Part shown: positions 1-10,208 of the stretch, one piece after another | Numbering within the stretch: the first letter of the stretch is position 1 | Layout: every line of letters starts with the position of its first letter | Origin: Nitzschia sp. DOCU1 | Lineage: Eukaryota > Bacillariophyta > Bacillariophyceae > Bacillariales > Bacillariaceae | DNA length: 64,000 nucleotides | Direction of reading: 5' to 3' | NCBI GenBank assembly: GCA_951394045.1 | Contig: OX595987.1 | Location: 434,001-498,000 of the forward strand | Program-made: the position numbers and the translations under genes | Notes under the pieces: model-generated | Database searches by the model: none | What the model saw: only the letters and a program-made list of their open reading frames with translations | Told to the model about the DNA's origin: nothing

Positions 1-275
1 GACTTTTGGCAAAGCGTATCATCGACATTATCACGCCTACCTTGTTTGGCAACATGGTGATTTTGGTCGAAAACTTCTTGCCGACTGGGCTTTCTTTGCT
101 TCAGGTGCTTCAGATGTTGCCGACACTGCGTTTGATAGCGGATGAAGTCAGAGAAAGTTTCTTTGCGTTGTCGAGTCGACTCCTGGCTATGGGGGCCGAA
201 GCAGGAGTGCCTGATCGGCCAGTTGGAAATGCTTTACAATATTCATTGGTCGCCAATCGTAACCAGTTGCGATAA
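1..275 (+). CDS. Hypothetical protein, 5'-truncated by window (paralogue of the gene at 1075)
   Basis: The window opens inside a reading frame that ends at TAA 273-275; its start lies outside. The visible 90 or so residues align nearly end to end with the C-terminal part of the protein at 1075-1722: shared motifs include GNMVILVEN, LPTLRLIADEVR and the final NQLR. Similarity continues for about 60 bp past the stop codon, so this is a DNA-level tandem duplication rather than two distant family members. The sequence is hydrophobic and helical with no motif I recognise. Function unknown. Confidence 0.6.
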   Translation, partial: LLAKRIIDIITPTLFGNMVILVENFLPTGLSLLQVLQMLPTLRLIADEVRESFFALSSRLLAMGAEAGVPDRPVGNALQYSLVANRNQLR

Positions 276-1074
276 GCATCCATTTTATTTCATGATCAAA
301 GAGACCTTACGATGCGTGTTTAGCCGCAGGAGGTCAATACCGTAAGCTATGAGAATTGTGTAGTTTGTTGGAGGCGAGAGGTCAATGAATGGAGGGATTC
401 GGTGAGAGAATTTGATGTACAGACGGCGAGTTGGCCGACGCGCGGTAGTTCTAAGTATTCATAATTTGAAACGCATATACAACTGTCAAAAGATGATAAT
501 TACTATAGATTTTGTATTCACTAAGTACTCGGTAGTTGCACGCATTGCAATTAGCATGGTTTGAAAATATTCGGCGATTGGACCATAATTGATTTTTTTC
601 TTATGTACTTTAAAAAACCATTAGACTTAACCTATTCGTGGCCTTGTACTCGGGAAAAGCCTCTTTTCGCAAGCGTCCCGTCTGTCTGCCGGTAAAAATA
701 AAGCTCGCTGGAAACCTTCTTCGGGACTGAATCCATCGCGGGAGCACGGACCAGCGATATTCGAGTCATTACCATCTGTTGAGTCGCGAGGAGAGGGAAT
801 GCCATTTCTCACCAAATCGACGGCGGCTGCAGTGGCAAGATTCTCATTGAAAATACTACAAAAGCATCAAACGTGGCGCCCCTTGTTCGAGGCGTTGATT
901 ACAGTCATTACTACAGGTTCGAGAACGACGATACTGACGACTAAGTTAAGGTGGTAAGAAGCCGTCCCGCTCCTAGCCCGTTCAACGATCAGCAAGTGCT
1001 CACTCACCCCCCAAGGGCAGTAACTCGGGTTTTTTAGAGCAAGGTCTTGGGGTGGATCAGGGTATGTGCCAGCC
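276..1074. other. Intergenic stretch between the duplicated genes
   Basis: The first 60 bases are the 3' flank shared with the copy ending at 1722. Beyond that I see no convincing coding frame; the 62-69 codon minus-strand frames lack recognisable features. A pyrimidine/AG context before 1060 leaves room for an unseen 5' exon of the next gene. Confidence 0.4.
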
Positions 1075-1722
1075 ATGATTTCTGGAGAAGCATCCTCTCT
1101 TCAGAGTCAGACCACGGGGACGGAGACAATGTCTAGCACCGCCCTGGCGTGGCAAGAGCGAGCGACAGAAAACGCGGTTGCTCCACAGCAAGAAATGGCG
1201 CTGAACTTGGAGCGAAAGCAGTTCGTTTTTGACTATTTGATGGCTGCCAATAACTTCGCAGACATATATGCAGGGCTCGCCGCGATCGGCGATTTGTATG
1301 ACCAAGAAGAATTTCCTCCAACAATTGCAAAGCTTTTGCTCGATGTCCAAACTGTAGGACGGCTAATGCTCACTCGCGTCCTTAAGGAAGAATTATGCAA
1401 ACCCAGACCCTTGGGGGGTTTGGCATGCACCGAACTAGAGGCTCGACTTTTGGCCGAGCGTATCATCGACCTCGTCGCACCTGCATTGCTCGGAAACATG
1501 GTGATTTTGGTCGAGAACTTATTCCCGTCTGTGCTGGCGTTGCCGGAGGTGGAGCAAATATTGCCGACACTGCGTTTGATAGCGGATGAAGTCAGAAAAC
1601 GCTTCTTTGCATTGTCGGGTCGACTCCTGGCTATGGGAACCGAAGTGGCAGTGCCCGAGGATCGGCCGATGGGAACTGCATTGCATTATTCAATGGACGC
1701 CAGTCACAACCAGTTGCGATAA
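1075..1722 (+). CDS. Hypothetical protein, second copy of a tandem pair
   Basis: A frame of 215 codons plus stop from the ATG at 1075. The frame stays open upstream to about 1024, but only GTG is available there, so 1075 is the first ATG. The N-terminal 45 residues are Ser/Thr/Gln-rich. The rest is predicted largely helical, with hydrophobic stretches around FDYLMAANNFADIYAGL and LLGNMVILVENLF. The C-terminal half is duplicated at 1-275. I do not recognise the family, and no catalytic motif, signal peptide or clear membrane anchor stands out. Real gene status is supported mainly by conservation of the frame between the two copies. Confidence 0.55.
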   Translation: MISGEASSLQSQTTGTETMSSTALAWQERATENAVAPQQEMALNLERKQFVFDYLMAANNFADIYAGLAAIGDLYDQEEFPPTIAKLLLDVQTVGRLMLTRVLKEELCKPRPLGGLACTELEARLLAERIIDLVAPALLGNMVILVENLFPSVLALPEVEQILPTLRLIADEVRKRFFALSGRLLAMGTEVAVPEDRPMGTALHYSMDASHNQLR

Positions 1723-1888
1723 GACTCCATTCGTAACAAGATTTTATTTCATGATCAAAGACTCCTTACGATGCGTGTTTATAGTCTGAGGTACTAATCT
1801 ATATGTACTTTAGAATATGTTTTCGACGCAAAAATTCTTGCCCGAGCACTCTTGATCCCTTGCCTAGTAATGTCCTTGGAATACCGTC

Positions 1889-4658
1889 TCAGATCCCACC
1901 AGCCTCCGAACCCGGCGGCGTGACAAACTCCAGACATCCATGTTGTATTTCTCGTTCCACTGTTATATTCTCGGGAAGCAATTCACGATCGCGCATTTCT
2001 GGCTGGACATAAAGATCCTTCAAGACGTCAAAGTTCATTTCGCTATTTCGCAAATCGACCAATACTGCGTCCTTCGCTGGCAGGTGTTCGGTCAGGGCGA
2101 AGTGCTTCTGGTGAATGTAGACCGTAAACAAGATTGTAATCACCAACAACGGAATCATGATGGCCGAGGCCGTCCCAGCTTTGCTCAATGCCAACATTCC
2201 CACTATAGTTATCTCGGCGATGATCATGCATACAGGAAGCATACGAAGAAAGGCCACCCACAGTTTTCCACCAGAATCGGGGAAAGTCGGATAGATATAA
2301 ACGAATTGGTGCCGATATCCCGCTGCCATGAGAGTGAAACACAGTAGCATGAAGATAGTAGTGATGGGGGCTAATGCCGCATACACAAAGAAGACCGTGA
2401 AGTAAAGAACCGTACCCGCCAGCAGGTTGGCATGCTCAAACTCTGCCGGGGCGCTCAAAGGACGGATTCCCATCCAAGTAGTCGATCGTTCCTTTTCTGT
2501 CAGATTGGGTCCAACACAGCTTCGAATTGTAGCCGTTGCGAATGGCATCACGCGAAGCAATTCAAGGCCCATGCTCAAGAATGTGTCGACCAAAAGAATT
2601 TGGATGTAAAAGGTCGATTGGGTTGGCAGTGTCTTGGCAAGCAGGTCGATAATAAGCGCTGGCTCTTGAATCATCGCAGACAACTCAGAAGCAATGGATC
2701 CTCCAATTGCTGTGACGAAGAACGTCTGAATGATCATGAAACTTGACAGTTTCGTGAATAGCTTGGCTTGCACAACAGCACCAGAAATCGGACCTTCCAG
2801 TCCACTCAGCCCCTCCAAAATCATTTTCAAGGCTTCATTCGCTACGATAATTAGAAGCGGAGCCAATTGCGCAAAGAGAGGCTCCAACCAAGTATACTTG
2901 TTCAAGAGCTCATCGACCGCCTTGAATTCGCCTCTCAATCCTTCGATAGATGACAAGGTAGAAATGAAACCCATGGGAATGGTCCACAAAAGACAAAGCG
3001 TCACTGTTAGACCAAAACTGATGAGCTTCCCTAGTTGTAATTCCTTGTGAGTCTTGCCGACATTTATCCAGAAGACATCTACGAAAAGAATGTGAGATAT
3101 CGAAAAGATGAAACCGAGACGCCCTACCGGTCATATTGACCTTACCTTCCGGTTGGGGTGCCTCCAACACTTCCATGGCAAACGGCTCAGCATACTGAAT
3201 CATTTGTTTTGCAGCTTGAGCGGCGCGAAGACTCGTAAAGGTGACGAAACCAGCGGAATGCGGTATTCCATCTGTGAAAGTAAACAAATTTGAAACACCA
3301 TTGGCGACTGTATTTGCAACGTTTGTGGCCGATTTGAAAGAAGTGTTTGCAACCTTTGACGCCGTTTTGAAAGAAGTATTTGCAACATTCTTTGACGCCG
3401 TTTTAAAGGAAGACACTAGAGCATTCGTAGCAGAATTGTTGAGTAGCAAGTTCGATCTCGAGGGAGCTGTCTCCTCCCCGACAGTCGACATGCTCATCCC
3501 AGCAGTACCGGGTGCTCTGTCCAATGATAGAGCAGAAACCCTGGATTGGTCATCCACAGGGATGGTACCATAGCTTTCAGAGGTCGTTGTTTCTACCGGG
3601 TAGTCCAAGGTGATATTAGTCGGAATATCCCGCTCCTGGTCTTCCAAACTGGCAGGAAGTCCTTTCGAAATGCGGTCAATACGATCAATTGACTCGGATA
3701 TAGTAGCATTCAGTTCTTGCAATCGCCGAACCATGACATCAATGAGAGATTGGCCCGTCGACATGACCCCCACCGATCGTTGCATCGGCGTGATCCCGCG
3801 AATTTCTTCCAGGTTGATGGCATGCTCCAACTTGGCGACCAAGGCCTCTCGTTCTGCCACTTTCTTTTTTAGCTTTGGCGCCTTGACGGCTAGTCGAGCC
3901 TCCAAGACAGATCCTTGACTAGAATTTTGTTGAAAAAAGTCAAACAACTTGTCATTGGTCCGATACTCTTCGGGTATGCATTGGACATAGACACAATAGT
4001 TCCGGGCGAGTTTCTTGGATAGAAATTGGTGTCGGTAGCGAGAAAACCATTGGAACTCGTGCAAGATTGTGTACATTGTGAATCCAAACACCACATAGGC
4101 TCCCACAACCGTCGCACAAAATCGAAAGCTACCCGATGGCAAGTTGGAGACTGAAATCTTGACTACCCAGTCATCAATGCAAGCAGTGACGTCGCTTGGT
4201 GGGGCCGTCGCGTAGACAGGAATCAACCACAGCGCATTCAGAACGCCGACCAGGGCCAACTTCATTCCAAACTCCAAAACTCGAGCATAACACAGGGCAT
4301 CCATTCCACACTCGTCCATCATTTCTGCATCGGTAATTCCGAAAAGTTTCCACATCCAAGCAACGGTTCCGAACTGGTTTGATGCCAATTCCGTTTTCAG
4401 GTCGTCAACCCAATTCCGCAGATTGTAAACTCGCGGAAAGTTCTGTCGAAGGAGGCAAAATGCAACGAGGAACCCCAGGAAAAAACTGCCATAAAATCGC
4501 ATGGTATTCTTCAACACTGCCGAGTCGTTGCTTCCCGCCAAATCGTCGCAGGTTGTTACGCCGTCGTCAGTTTCATTTCCTGCGTCTTCCAGCCATCGGC
4601 GCCATTGAGCGTCAGCGTCAAAGTCAAGCATTTCGTCGAATGGAGACCGGGCATTCAT
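1889..4658 (-). CDS. OSCA/TMEM63-type mechano- or osmo-sensitive cation channel (CSC1-like, DUF221)
   Basis: Two exons on the minus strand (4658-3146 and 3078-1889) join across a 67-nt GT-AG intron (3145-3079, phase 1) to give 900 residues. The joined frame restores PEDVFWINVG, the CSC1 family signature that begins the 7TM core. The N-terminal part has one membrane segment near residues 55-75 and two more before a cytosolic RRM-like loop (YVQCIPEEYR). That loop carries a long low-complexity insert with Ser/Thr-rich sequence and repeats. The C-terminal core has multiple hydrophobic helices typical of the OSCA pore. Known family members form stretch- or osmotically gated calcium-permeable channels; the residues here are consistent with that but do not prove gating. 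The start is the first ATG, divergent from radA. Confidence 0.9.
3300..3425 (-). repeat. Coding minisatellite in the OSCA-like gene
   Basis: About three imperfect units of 36-39 bp share the plus-strand core TTTGACGCCGTTTTGAAAGAAG. In the protein they give repeated FKTAS-K-VANTS segments in the cytosolic loop. All units keep the reading frame. Confidence 0.75.
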
Positions 4659-5157
4659 GGGGGCAACGTTTTTATATCCTACACTTGTTCAATGTGGCCC
4701 TTGCTGCAATCATTTGGAGGTTGACCGTTGTGTGGTAGTCTACCGACAAACTCCACAGGGAGTTGGATGATTGCTCTGCTGCTCATTTTTTCACCAGGTT
4801 TGAAATTCCAAATGACCCGGCGCGAAACAGGAGAAGCAACGATAGCGGAGGAATGGTGGGTCCCCTTATTTCGGATTCTACCAGTTTCGCAACTCCCGAG
4901 CTTCTGTCCATTTAACTATGCCCCGTCCATAATTCCTTCTATTCGTACTGTAATATGATGGAGAGAGCGAAGAAAGAGTTGTCGGGGGTGTATGTATAGT
5001 ACATATGACAATACCTGCCTCGCATCCTTTTCAATCTTTTGCGAAAGATCTTCGCGTCGACGATGAGCGAGATCAGTGACCGACTTTTGATGACAGTGCA
5101 GATGGGCATTGACGAGCTTTATACAGTAAACATATTATACGCGTCACCCATTCAACC
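4659..5157. promoter_or_regulatory. Divergent intergenic region, OSCA-like / radA
   Basis: 499 bases separate two divergent ATGs, so both promoters should lie here. I see no conserved box with confidence; AT-rich sequence (ATACAGTAAACATATTATAC) sits 15-40 bases before the radA start. Confidence 0.35.
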
Positions 5158-7284
5158 ATGATTCTTCAAACACTCTTACTCCTGCTTCTATCCGTGTATT
5201 ATCTGGAGTTTCGATGCGATGTTGCATCGGCGTTTGTCCCACAAGGAAGTCGTCGTATCGCGGTGTCGCATCACCTGAACCACCACGTGCTACTATCGGC
5301 TCGACGGCCACGACGAAACCCCGACGAAGATGACGATGACGAAGACGAAGAGGACGATCTTCCCCCCAATGTCGATATTGCCAACTTCAAAGCTCCCGAG
5401 TTGTCTCATTCCTTTGGCTATGGCAAAGGCCGCAGTAGTCCCTCGATTCGGACCGCCATGGGCATGCCCAGCAAATCGACCGCCCAAGTGTACGTTTGTA
5501 CCAATTGCGGAGGAGAATCGGTCCAGTGGAGAGGCAAATGCCCCACGTGTCAGCAGTGGAATACATTGCAACAATTTCAAGTCGCACGAAAAGCCAGCAT
5601 CAACAACGGAAATTCCATGATTCCTGATTTTGGATCATCATCGTCGTCGTCAGGCGGGTCCACTCGTTCATGGTTGGATGGGATAGGAGGAGATGCGTCG
5701 AATTACTACCAAAAACCCACTCCGATTACTCAAGTCGATTTGAACACCCCCGCCAATGCTCGTATTCAAATTCCCTTTGATGACGAACTCAATGCCGTTC
5801 TGGGCGGTGGACTCTTGAAAGGAAGTTTAATTCTGTTAGGTGGTGATCCAGGTGTTGGTAAATCAACACTAGCGCTACAAATGGCAAATCAAGTAGCATC
5901 GCACTTGTCGACGCCCAAGGTGGGCATTGGCATGGGACCATTATCGAAAGCATCAGCAACCACAACACCCATGGGACCTGTCTGGTACGTGTCGGGAGAA
6001 GAAACATTGCCCCAAATCGCCACGCGGGCCCAACGACTGCAAAGTTCTCTTTCTGAGCAACTATATTTATTGTCGGAAACCAATCTCAATGTTATAGCCG
6101 AACAAGTAGTTCAATTGACGTATTCGTTGCCGTCTTGGACTGACAACAATGAATTGGATAATGCTGCCGCTTCTGTGCCCCAAGATTTGCCTCCCAGTCT
6201 TTTGGTTATTGACTCGATTCAAACCCTGTATTGCGATGCCGCAAGTGGATCATCACCGGGTGGAATCAGCCAAGTTCGAGAATGCATGGCGCTGCTGTTA
6301 CGTCTCGCCAAATCGACATCTATTCCGATTGTCGTCATTGGTCACGTTACCAAATCAGGGGACGTCGCAGGACCTCGCATGGTAGAGCACATGGTAGACG
6401 CCGTACTGTATTTGGAAGGATCCTCCGATTCATCATCATCGGATACCTTAGCGGCTCCATATCGATGGTTGCGCGCCTCAAAGAATCGATTCGGATCAAC
6501 TCAAGTCGTTGGCTTGTACGAATTTGTATCTGGACAATTGCGGCCTAGTCCCGAATTGGACGCGTCCGCGGCCTTACCCATGGAAGATTTGGAAGGATGT
6601 GCCATGTCCATTGCCGTCGAAGGTTTGCAACGAGCAATGACGGTAGAAGTTCAAGCTTTGGTAGCGCTGAGTCCGGGTGGATTCGGCAAGAAGACTGTCG
6701 ACGGGGGTGTTTCATACCAACGACTGCAGCTTCTGCTGGGAGTGTTACAAAAGCACTGTGGGGTATACATTGGCAAGTCGCGAGATGTGTATGTCAATGT
6801 TGTGGGAGCGTCTAGCAGTGGGGGTAGTCGACAACAACGGTCGGCATCGGCATTAGATTTGGCAGTCGCCATGGCTTTGACGAGTAGTTTGGTTTCGATT
6901 CCAGTCCGAGGGGATACTGTCTTTTTGGCACAAGTGGGGTTGTTGGGAGAGTTGCGGTCGTTGAGCAACATGGAAGCGCGGCTCCTCCAGGCCGAGCGTA
7001 TGGGATTCTCACGAGTCGTGGTGGCTGGCAAGCGACTACGGCCTGGTCGCCGTCATTACGGTATGGAGTACTTAGAATGCCCAACGCTTCGACAGGCACT
7101 AGAATTGGGCTTGACAGCTGCGATACCAAGACGCAACCGCAAGGCTACTAACAAATCGAGTACTGCCGACGCTGGGACTTCTTTCAAGAAGTCCCCGGAA
7201 ACAGTGGAGGAACTAGAGCTAAATGATATCATTCTCGACGATGAGGAAGACGATGACGACGAGATTAATAGCAACTACAATTAA
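5158..7284 (+). CDS. radA: Plastid-targeted RadA/Sms recombination protein
   Basis: A 708-residue intronless frame from the ATG at 5158. The N-terminus is a hydrophobic signal peptide followed at residues 23-28 by ASAFVP, matching the ASAF junction that directs proteins across the four membranes of secondary plastids. An Asp/Glu-rich linker follows. The mature part shows the RadA order: a zinc finger (CTNC...CPTC, about 114-130), Walker A GGDPGVGKST (about 228), the diagnostic KNRFG motif (about 441), and a C-terminal Lon-protease-like domain. Bacterial RadA is a RecA-related helicase that drives branch migration; by inference this copy maintains plastid DNA. The C-terminus has an acidic tail. 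Bacterial RadA is near 460 residues; the excess is targeting sequence, linkers and Ser-rich inserts. Confidence 0.93.
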   Translation: MILQTLLLLLLSVYYLEFRCDVASAFVPQGSRRIAVSHHLNHHVLLSARRPRRNPDEDDDDEDEEDDLPPNVDIANFKAPELSHSFGYGKGRSSPSIRTAMGMPSKSTAQVYVCTNCGGESVQWRGKCPTCQQWNTLQQFQVARKASINNGNSMIPDFGSSSSSSGGSTRSWLDGIGGDASNYYQKPTPITQVDLNTPANARIQIPFDDELNAVLGGGLLKGSLILLGGDPGVGKSTLALQMANQVASHLSTPKVGIGMGPLSKASATTTPMGPVWYVSGEETLPQIATRAQRLQSSLSEQLYLLSETNLNVIAEQVVQLTYSLPSWTDNNELDNAAASVPQDLPPSLLVIDSIQTLYCDAASGSSPGGISQVRECMALLLRLAKSTSIPIVVIGHVTKSGDVAGPRMVEHMVDAVLYLEGSSDSSSSDTLAAPYRWLRASKNRFGSTQVVGLYEFVSGQLRPSPELDASAALPMEDLEGCAMSIAVEGLQRAMTVEVQALVALSPGGFGKKTVDGGVSYQRLQLLLGVLQKHCGVYIGKSRDVYVNVVGASSSGGSRQQRSASALDLAVAMALTSSLVSIPVRGDTVFLAQVGLLGELRSLSNMEARLLQAERMGFSRVVVAGKRLRPGRRHYGMEYLECPTLRQALELGLTAAIPRRNRKATNKSSTADAGTSFKKSPETVEELELNDIILDDEEDDDDEINSNYN

Positions 7285-8028
7285 AGAAATAGCAATAGCC
7301 GATTGATTCGATATTGTTTCCCTCGTCTTAGTTACTAACTGCTACACGGAGAAAAATACGTTGGCTAGACTAAGTGTTGCGCGAAGCTTGTAGTGTAATT
7401 ACTTTTACAAGTACTAGTAGTAGCTATTTCGAGATCTTCATGCGTTTGCTGGGCTGCAAGTTCCTTGCCGCGTCCTCGCCCTCTTTATTCGCCTATGACT
7501 CGACCAATGAACTTTGTATTCTGGCCGTTTGTTGGGGCAATCAATGGAGGAGCGCCAAGATTATCCTCTTTCACTTGGTTGCCGGCCATATCAGGCAGCA
7601 TATTGCTGTACTACCAGCCACTCAAGCCCATAGTAAGTTCTGAAAGCCCGAAGGACCTAAACTCTTGATGACTGGGAATTCATTGAACATTTGGCCTCAC
7701 TTTTTGCGTTTTCACACAACAGAAGCAAGACTGTTGAAGTGTGATAGCTTTTGGCGACTCCGAGGTACTGACTGTCTGTCTGTACCGTGCCACGTCACTA
7801 TTGGCGACCCATCCGAATGAATCTTTTTGAACGGGCGCGCTGTCTCACTCGCTCCAGCGCTCCAACGACCTCGAACGGCGTAGAAATATACCAATTCCTT
7901 CGTAGAAACCTATGACCCTGCTCGTAACGGCAGCTTGCTTGCGTTCCAACGCATCTCGTGTTGTCGTTCATGGGTAGCGACCATGACGCTACCGTAGATG
8001 GTTCCTCATTTTTTCAAGTTGCATTCAA
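7285..8028. other. Intergenic region downstream of radA
   Basis: Apart from the possible small gene at 7495-7737 I see nothing coding. The last 100 bases should hold the promoter of the Myb/SANT gene. Confidence 0.35.
7495..7737 (+). CDS. Possible small membrane protein (two exons)
   Basis: From the ATG at 7495 a frame encodes a short hydrophobic peptide (motif NFVFWPFVGAING) and meets a consensus donor GTAAGT at 7633. An acceptor CACAACAG at 7722 in phase 0 would add a few residues and TGA at 7735-7737, giving about 50 residues. The frame is also open upstream, so a further exon may exist. No family is recognised. Composition suggests one or two membrane helices. The call rests only on amino-acid texture and splice signals. 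Confidence 0.3.
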
Positions 8029-8043
8029 CCCTAACCCTAACCC
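8029..8043. repeat. Short interstitial telomeric repeat
   Basis: CCCTAACCCTAACCC is two and a half units of TTAGGG read on the minus strand. It lies 6 bases upstream of the start codon of the Myb/SANT gene. Confidence 0.85.
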
Positions 8044-8049
8044 CCAACC

Positions 8050-9792
8050 ATGGCAATTATCACCCTGTCAACGATGATGATCCCTCTCTTGGAGGTGATC
8101 AGTGATCGTGTGGTGCAAACTGACGGAGCGGAGCGGCTGGAGTACTGGAGCGCCTTTCAGGTGAGTTCTTCTTTGCCATTGTGTGCAGTTTTTCATGCCA
8201 CCACTCCGCCAGCGTTGTTTCGGCGGAAGGAACGTGTGGCATCCCTTGTTCCTGCCATATTCTCATGTTGTCGTCGTTGATCTCGATATAGAAATTGTAT
8301 CAAGTCTTTCCCCACAAGGGCGTTGAGTATGGAAAGATTTATAACCTCTGCCAGATGGGAAGCGTCTTGGTAATCCTCACGCGAGCTCAGCTCCGCGAGG
8401 AAGGCAAGGAAGTCCCTTCCATGGGTGATGAAGAAGATAGCTTACCTGACGCCCCCCTTGTATCATGGACAGCAGAGGACTGGGGCGCTTTGGCCGCCAT
8501 GTTGACTAGCATCAAGGAGAGCATGGTGCGGGAGGACGCTAATGCGGCTCCCACGGATGCCGAGAATTCTCAAGTGAATCAGGATCGAGCCGAACACGAC
8601 TTGTTCACCGACAAGGTGATGAAGATTCTACGCTATATCAAGATTTACAAGGTTGTAGCCCCTGTGCGATTGCTCTTGCTAGAGCAAATTAAAGACGAGA
8701 AAGTGAGCGAAGATGCTTACCCAAATCTGGACAAGAAGCTCGTTGAAAAACTATGGTAAGAATGCCACTTCGCCTACGGTCGAGACTGCTATCAAAACTT
8801 GTCGTTAACATCAAGGCTTGCCTGTTGCCGTAGGAAAGAATCTGTGGAAGAGGAAGACACGTCCGTCAGGGATCAACTGGTTCGTAGGCTATTCAATGAG
8901 GAAACTTGGACCGAGAAACTACGCAAGACAAAGCCGTCCAAGATGCGAACGATTGGAGAGCTCCGTGTCAACTTTGCTCAAAAGCCACTCACTTTGGATA
9001 ACTTTGGCAATCGCTTGGACATCTTGACGAGTGATTGGTGCATGCATGTTTTTGAAGAACCGCTATTGAATTCGTTCTTTTTCCCCGACGACGTCCTCGA
9101 CGAGAATTCTGAAGGTGTTGTCGCACGTCTCCGTGAAGCTCGGGCTGCCTTGCGACGAGAGGGTGTAGATCCTCTCAGCGAGTCTATTCGTTTGGCGAAT
9201 TCCTTGGTTTCTAGTCCGCCACGACGGGCGTCGAGTCCTCCGAAGGTGGCTTCTACTAATAGCCGCCGACGATCTCGGGTCCGTAGAGCAAGCGGCGGTG
9301 CCCTGTATACTCGAAAGGCGACAGCGACGCGGCTTGAGTTTGAAGACAGCCAAGAGGTTGACTCTAAAGATCCAAATGGTGATGGTACACAGGGGCTAAG
9401 CAGTCTTCCGACGCGCGCGGTTCTTCAGAGTGACGATGACGACGAGGAGTACACCCCAAGAAAGAAGGCACGCTTGAGCCAGAAGAAGCAGTACGAGGGC
9501 AAGCGTGAATGGACTGCCGAAGAAAAGACTGCAATCATTGAGGGCATTCATGAGTATGGTCTTGGAAAGTGGGCAGTAGTCAAGGAACATTTCGATGTGC
9601 TCTTTGCACTACGAACCAGCACCCAAATCAAGGTGAGTCCTGGGTCCAGCCCAGAACGGGTGCATTCCCCATGTGTAGCACAACTAACTTGATCCTGTGT
9701 TTCATCTTTTCTAGGATTGCTTCCGTACCATGTTGAAAAGGGGTGAGGTCCCAGAGGATATTGCTAATGAAGCAATGAAGCTATACAAATAA
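8050..9792 (+). CDS. Myb/SANT DNA-binding protein, probable telomere-repeat binding type
   Basis: Four exons (8050-8160, 8292-8755, 8834-9632, 9715-9792) joined by GT-AG introns of 131, 78 and 82 nt give 483 residues. The final junction completes one C-terminal Myb-like domain: REWTAEEKTAIIEGI, then YGLGKWAVV, then TQIKDCFRTMLKRGEV. A single C-terminal Myb with a third helix of the (V/L)(D/Q)LKDKWRN kind is the layout of TRF/Taz/TRFL telomere binders; here the helix reads TQIKDCFRTM, so the match is partial. The N-terminal 150 residues are helical and could be a TRFH-like dimerisation domain, which is inference. A basic Ser/Arg-rich linker lies between. The telomeric repeat just before the ATG fits this reading and suggests possible self-binding. 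It could instead be a general Myb regulator. Confidence 0.75.
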
Positions 9793-10208
9793 GGGACGCT
9801 CGGGCGGTACTACCATAATGACTATGCACAGGTCATTGTATTAAGGGCTGCACAGGTCGATCACGAATTTAGCTGACAGGATGGCATTCGTTGTATTTGG
9901 TTGAAGGGTCTCGCGGGAACCAGACTTGAATAGTTTTGTAGATTAGTAACATGAGTTGGTATACCACGTTTTCATCCGGCTCATCCATGGGATGTGAACG
10001 AAAGAATGATCGTAGAGGCGTCTAGTCGTACGATTGAGGTGGGTCGCTGGGACTCAAAATGACCTTCTAAATATTGCCTACAGTAATTGAAGTAGCCATC
10101 CAGAAATGATTGTTGGGGGAATACTAGTAGTTTAACAAAAGGGTATTGCCATGATATGCTTCCCCTTCTTCAAGTTTCCAGCGCACTGCATTAGTTTCAT
10201 ACAGACAT
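9793..10208. other. Convergent 3' intergenic region
   Basis: Holds the 3' ends of the Myb/SANT gene and the minus-strand secreted-protein gene. No coding frame or repeat noticed. Confidence 0.4.

Noticed and set aside
627..815. 62-codon minus-strand frame between the duplicated genes
   Set aside because: Short, no recognisable feature and no conservation between the two copies.
8029..8043. Telomere repeat as a sign of a chromosome end
   Set aside because: Only two and a half units, with ordinary genes on both sides; it is interstitial.
9396..9590. Hydrophobic minus-strand frame inside the Myb/SANT gene
   Set aside because: Lies opposite the conserved Myb exon; hydrophobicity follows from complementing a charged coding strand.
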